From Alphaproteobacteria bacterium (GTDB lineage: Bacteria > Pseudomonadota > Alphaproteobacteria > Rickettsiales > UBA6187), in assembly GCA_024280585.1 (NCBI GenBank), contig JAJRPW010000037.1:1-7919 (forward strand): a stretch of DNA of 7,919 nucleotides, written 5' to 3'. Each line of letters begins with the position of its first letter. Within the stretch, counting starts at the first letter, position 1. The notes below the pieces were generated by a model. The model was not told the origin of the DNA, did not search any database, and saw only the letters and a program-made list of their open reading frames with translations. A program made the translations under genes and the position numbers. Of this stretch, positions 5,448-7,919 are shown piece by piece.

Positions 5448-6009
5448 AATATCGGAAATTACATCCGATAAGGAACTGATGTCTTTAGTTTGTGAAGGGG
5501 TGGGGCCAGCTCTGGGCGAACTTATGCAGCGCTATAAACATAAATTATTTACTTTTATTAGCCGTTATGTCAAAGATGAAGATGTAGCTTATGATATTGT
5601 TCAGGAGACTTTTATAAAAGTGCATTTCAAGGCCGATAGTTATAACCATTCCTATAAATTTTCTACCTGGCTATATCAGGTTGCTATCAACCTGTGTCGT
5701 GATTACGGGCGCAAGCATAAAATCCAGCAAGCCTTTTCGTTAGATGCTCAGATGGGTGAAGGTAATGGCAACTATCATGATATTATTGCTGATCCTCGTA
5801 GTAATGTTGAAGACTTAACGGATCTTAGAAGAAATTTAGCCGTATTGGATGCCAAGATACAGAAACTTCCGCATAAGTTGAAAACCGCACTAATATTATT
5901 TGCAGTTGAAGGGAACTCACAAGAAGAATGTGCTGAAATTTTAGGAGTAAGCGTTAAAACCATAGAAACCCGTGTATATCGAGCACGTAAATCATTGGCA
6001 GAAAAATAG
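5419..6009 (+). CDS. ECF sigma factor, CnrH-like by context
   Basis: The product has 196 residues from ATG 5419, close to the length of CnrH. Region 2 spans about 33-101 (LFTFISRYVKDEDVAYDIVQ, then FSTWLYQVAINLCRDYGR), with the usual aromatic and basic residues for -10 recognition and core binding. Region 4 spans about 137-194 (LPHKLKTALILF, then SQEECAEILGVSVKTIETRV and RARKSL), a typical helix-turn-helix for the -35 element. No region 1.1 or region 3 is present, as expected for ECF factors. It should direct RNA polymerase to the metal-efflux promoters when freed from its membrane anti-sigma partner. The start lies inside the sensor gene; ATG 5428 is an equally possible start. Neither has a clear Shine-Dalgarno site, which suggests translational coupling to the sensor. 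The 47-base gap downstream holds the promoter motif of the efflux genes. Confidence 0.9.
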   Translation: MPYMKTPENKISEITSDKELMSLVCEGVGPALGELMQRYKHKLFTFISRYVKDEDVAYDIVQETFIKVHFKADSYNHSYKFSTWLYQVAINLCRDYGRKHKIQQAFSLDAQMGEGNGNYHDIIADPRSNVEDLTDLRRNLAVLDAKIQKLPHKLKTALILFAVEGNSQEECAEILGVSVKTIETRVYRARKSLAEK

Positions 6010-6010
6010 T

Positions 6011-6033
6011 TAAGCTATTTTCATACGTATAAG
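6011..6033 (+). promoter_or_regulatory. Second copy of the shared promoter-like motif, before the efflux genes
   Basis: TAAG-N3-TTTTCATACGTATAAG starts just after the sigma factor stop and ends 12 bases before the CAGGAG ribosome site of the outer-membrane channel gene. It agrees with the site at 4608-4630 at 18 of 23 positions, including all eight bases of CGTATAAG and the 15-base offset from TAAG. ATACGTAT (6023-6030) is a perfect 8-base palindrome here, but the other copy has ATGCGTAT, so palindromy is not essential. It likely gives the pump genes their own metal-induced start. Confidence 0.5.
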
Positions 6034-6056
6034 GTATATAAAACACAGGAGTAATT

Positions 6057-7268
6057 ATGATTTTATCCAGGTCTTTATTAGTTTTTACAGCTATTTTGTT
6101 TTTTGCGGGTCAAGTGCAGGCAACAACATTTGATGAATATATGCAGCGCCTGAAGGAACATCCACAGGTTTCCTCTATTTTAGCTAAAAGTGATAGTTTG
6201 AAAGAATTATCGGCAAGTGAAATGGGTTTGCCCGACCCTAAACTGATATTGGGAGTGGATAATCTTCCTGTAAATAACCCAAGGTTTGATCAATTCCTGC
6301 CAAGTTCAAAGGTTTTTGGCTTTAACCAGCAAATTCCAGGCTATGGCCTGCGTAAAGCAAAATCAAATGCCAAGGCGAGCATGTCGGCCAGGCAAAAACT
6401 AATGGCTGGTTATACATTAAAGCGCCTTGAGGCTATATTCATTGGGCAGTTGGCTGTATATGAGAAAGTCAACAAACAGATTGATTATGCCGGCCAGCAA
6501 CTCAAACATTATAAAGCACTGGAAGATTATTTTAAAGGTCAGCTGGAATCAGGCGGTTCTGTGTATTGGCGTTTCTCGGAAATTGATGTGGAGCGTTCTA
6601 TTGTTGAACAAAAACTCAATGACCTGCGTGCTGAAAAGGATGGTGTTGAAGCAAAATTAATAAGCCTTGTTGGCGAAGTGCCTGATGTAAAGGTTCCCAG
6701 CATTCCTCTGATTAACTGGGAAAATAATCCCATATCAGTCTATGCGGTTAGTATAGCCGAAGAAGATCTTAAGATTGCAGAAAAAGGTGTAGAGATTGCA
6801 GATAGTGCCTTCTGGCCTAATTATGGCGTTAATGCTCTTTATAAAAAACGTGAGCAAGGTGCTAGTTTTGCAGGTGATGATTGGTTTTCAGTTCAGGCCA
6901 CTGTCTCTGTGCCTATATGGGCTAGTTGGAATCAAAAACCCAAATTGCGTGCGGCAAAAGCAAAAAAACATAGCGCGGTAATGTCATATGACGATACCAG
7001 GCGCATATGGGTTAGTCAGCTTACAAAACTTAGCAGCGATCGTGATGCTACTTTGGCAAATATAAGAGTATTTACAGAGCGTGATAAAGCTATTGGTGAA
7101 ATGGTCAAAGCTGCGATGCGCAACTATGAAGCTGGTAATTCAAGTTTGGAGTCAGTGCTTGATGCTCAAATAAATCAACTAACCATAAAGTCGCAATTAG
7201 CCAGGCAGCGTAGCCGTCATATGAAATTATCGGCTGAATTTAACAGCCATATTATAGAGGAAAAATAA
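6057..7268 (+). CDS. TolC-family outer-membrane efflux channel (CnrC/CusC-like)
   Basis: The 403-residue precursor has a signal peptide with likely cleavage after Q21-A22 (VQA-TT). No lipobox Cys is present. The mature protein has the two-repeat helix pattern of TolC-family channels: GLPDPKLILGVDNLPV at 57-72 and QQIPGYGLRKAK at 91-102 in the first half, and YEAGNSSLESVLDAQINQL at about 356-374 near the end, with long helices between that form the periplasmic barrel. Such trimers form the outer-membrane exit duct of RND metal-efflux systems. It is slightly shorter than many family members. The family alone does not fix the substrate; metal export is inferred from the upstream sensor and sigma genes and the downstream CusB-like adaptor. 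The start follows a good CAGGAG site (6046-6051). Its stop overlaps the adaptor start as TAATG. Confidence 0.88.
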   Translation: MILSRSLLVFTAILFFAGQVQATTFDEYMQRLKEHPQVSSILAKSDSLKELSASEMGLPDPKLILGVDNLPVNNPRFDQFLPSSKVFGFNQQIPGYGLRKAKSNAKASMSARQKLMAGYTLKRLEAIFIGQLAVYEKVNKQIDYAGQQLKHYKALEDYFKGQLESGGSVYWRFSEIDVERSIVEQKLNDLRAEKDGVEAKLISLVGEVPDVKVPSIPLINWENNPISVYAVSIAEEDLKIAEKGVEIADSAFWPNYGVNALYKKREQGASFAGDDWFSVQATVSVPIWASWNQKPKLRAAKAKKHSAVMSYDDTRRIWVSQLTKLSSDRDATLANIRVFTERDKAIGEMVKAAMRNYEAGNSSLESVLDAQINQLTIKSQLARQRSRHMKLSAEFNSHIIEEK

Positions 7269-7919
7269 TGAGAAAAATCGTAACCATTATTTTATTGGTA
7301 ATATCATTTTCCGTAAATTCGGCATTTGCCGAAGGCACGCAATATAACTGCCCGATGCATCCGCATTATATAGCGCAAGAGCCGGGAACATGCCCCATTT
7401 GCGGTATGGATTTGGTAGAAATAGGTGCTTTGGAGGAAGATGCAGATAGCTCAGCCTCATTTTCAGAGGATGAAGGTGAGAAAGAAATTCTATACTGGCA
7501 AGCTCCGATGAACCCTAATTACAGACAGGACGCGCCTGGAAAATCTCCTATGGGTATGGATTTAGTGCCGGTTTATGGAACTAAAGGCGGCGATAAAAAC
7601 AAGGGAGCAACAATAGTTCGCATCGCGCCTGAAACTATACAAAATATTGGCGTTCGCACACAAAAAGCAGAGGCGGCAAGATTTGGAACCGATGTTAGAA
7701 GTTATGGACTTGTGACTGAAAATATTCGTATCCAGCATGATATTTCCAGCCGTGTTGCCGGATGGATTGAGAAATTAAATGTAACAGCAGTTGGTGATGA
7801 GGTTAAAAAAGGCCAGCTTTTATTTACCCTTTATAGTCCTGATTTAGTATCCGCCCAGCAAGATTATATTGCAGCACTGGCCGCAGGAGCTAAAGGGCGT
7901 ATATCATCGAGTGCCAAAC
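7268..7919 (+). CDS. CusB-like RND efflux adaptor with two N-terminal metal-binding modules, 3' end cut off
   Basis: The visible 217 residues start at ATG 7268, overlapping the channel stop by one base. Residues 1-21 are a signal peptide (AFA-EG). A metal-binding module follows, YNCPMHPHY with C28, M30 and H31, then TCPICGMDLV with C42, C45 and M47. A second, Cys-free copy runs from about 75 to 103 (LYWQAPMNPNY, then GKSPMGMDLVPVY). From about residue 113 the membrane-fusion-protein body begins (IVRIAPETIQNIGVRTQKAE), with the lipoyl-like half RVAGWIEKLNVTAVGDEVKKGQ at about 162-183 and the start of the helical hairpin (SPDLVSAQQDYIAAL). Adaptors of this type connect an inner-membrane RND pump to the TolC channel and can bind metal in the periplasm. 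The modules are typical of CusB-type Cu/Ag systems and relatives. The pump gene should lie beyond the window. Confidence 0.9.
   Translation, partial: MRKIVTIILLVISFSVNSAFAEGTQYNCPMHPHYIAQEPGTCPICGMDLVEIGALEEDADSSASFSEDEGEKEILYWQAPMNPNYRQDAPGKSPMGMDLVPVYGTKGGDKNKGATIVRIAPETIQNIGVRTQKAEAARFGTDVRSYGLVTENIRIQHDISSRVAGWIEKLNVTAVGDEVKKGQLLFTLYSPDLVSAQQDYIAALAAGAKGRISSSAK

Noticed and set aside
6427..6981. Small + and - strand ORFs within the outer-membrane channel gene
   Set aside because: They are out-of-frame shadows of a long, clearly recognisable TolC-family coding sequence.

Overview
The window reads as two functionally separate, same-strand gene blocks from an AT-rich Gram-negative bacterium. 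Periplasmic and outer-membrane proteins with ordinary signal peptides show the Gram-negative envelope. The gene families and the order of the metal block suggest a proteobacterium, possibly an alphaproteobacterium, but this is a weak inference and I do not name a genus. Every convincing gene lies on the + strand. I saw no tRNA, rRNA, CRISPR array, transposase or insertion-sequence ends, and no stretch over 300 bases without a gene.

Block A (start to 4524) looks like an envelope/polyamine-associated cluster of mostly uncharacterised families. In order: the 3' part of a DUF4178-like soluble protein; a 39-residue single-helix membrane protein; a small protein with two ribbon-helix-helix-like units, preceded by clustered CTAGG elements; a DUF350-type membrane protein built from four repeats; a protein with two membrane segments flanking a beta-rich external domain; a small exported Gly/Tyr-rich protein; and a membrane-embedded aminopropyltransferase of the spermidine synthase family. 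The last four genes are packed tightly (7-base gap, 4-base overlap, 1-base overlap) and should be one transcript. DUF350, DUF4178 and spermidine-synthase-like genes are known to co-occur in a wider family of bacterial neighbourhoods related to the E. coli yjf genes, with no settled function. The window holds only part of such a cluster; its upstream end is cut off.

Block B (about 4600 to the end) is a metal-efflux locus with the cnrYXH-CBA gene order of Cupriavidus. It encodes a small single-pass presumed anti-sigma factor, a membrane-anchored periplasmic metal sensor, an ECF sigma factor, a TolC-family outer-membrane channel and a CusB-like periplasmic adaptor truncated by the window end. 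An RND pump gene is expected just downstream. The sensor keeps all five CnrX metal ligands at identical spacing (H44, H48, E65, H121, M125). The adaptor carries Cys/His/Met metal-binding modules typical of CusB-type pumps. A motif, TAAG-N3-TTTTYATRCGTATAAG, occurs before the first regulator gene and again before the efflux genes and nowhere else that I found, suggesting that the sigma factor drives both its own operon and the pump operon.

The points most worth a second look are the combination of a CnrX-type sensor with a Cus-type pump, the shared promoter-like motif, the predicted periplasmic side of the aminopropyltransferase domain, the four-fold DUF350 repeat, and the small proteins of block A.
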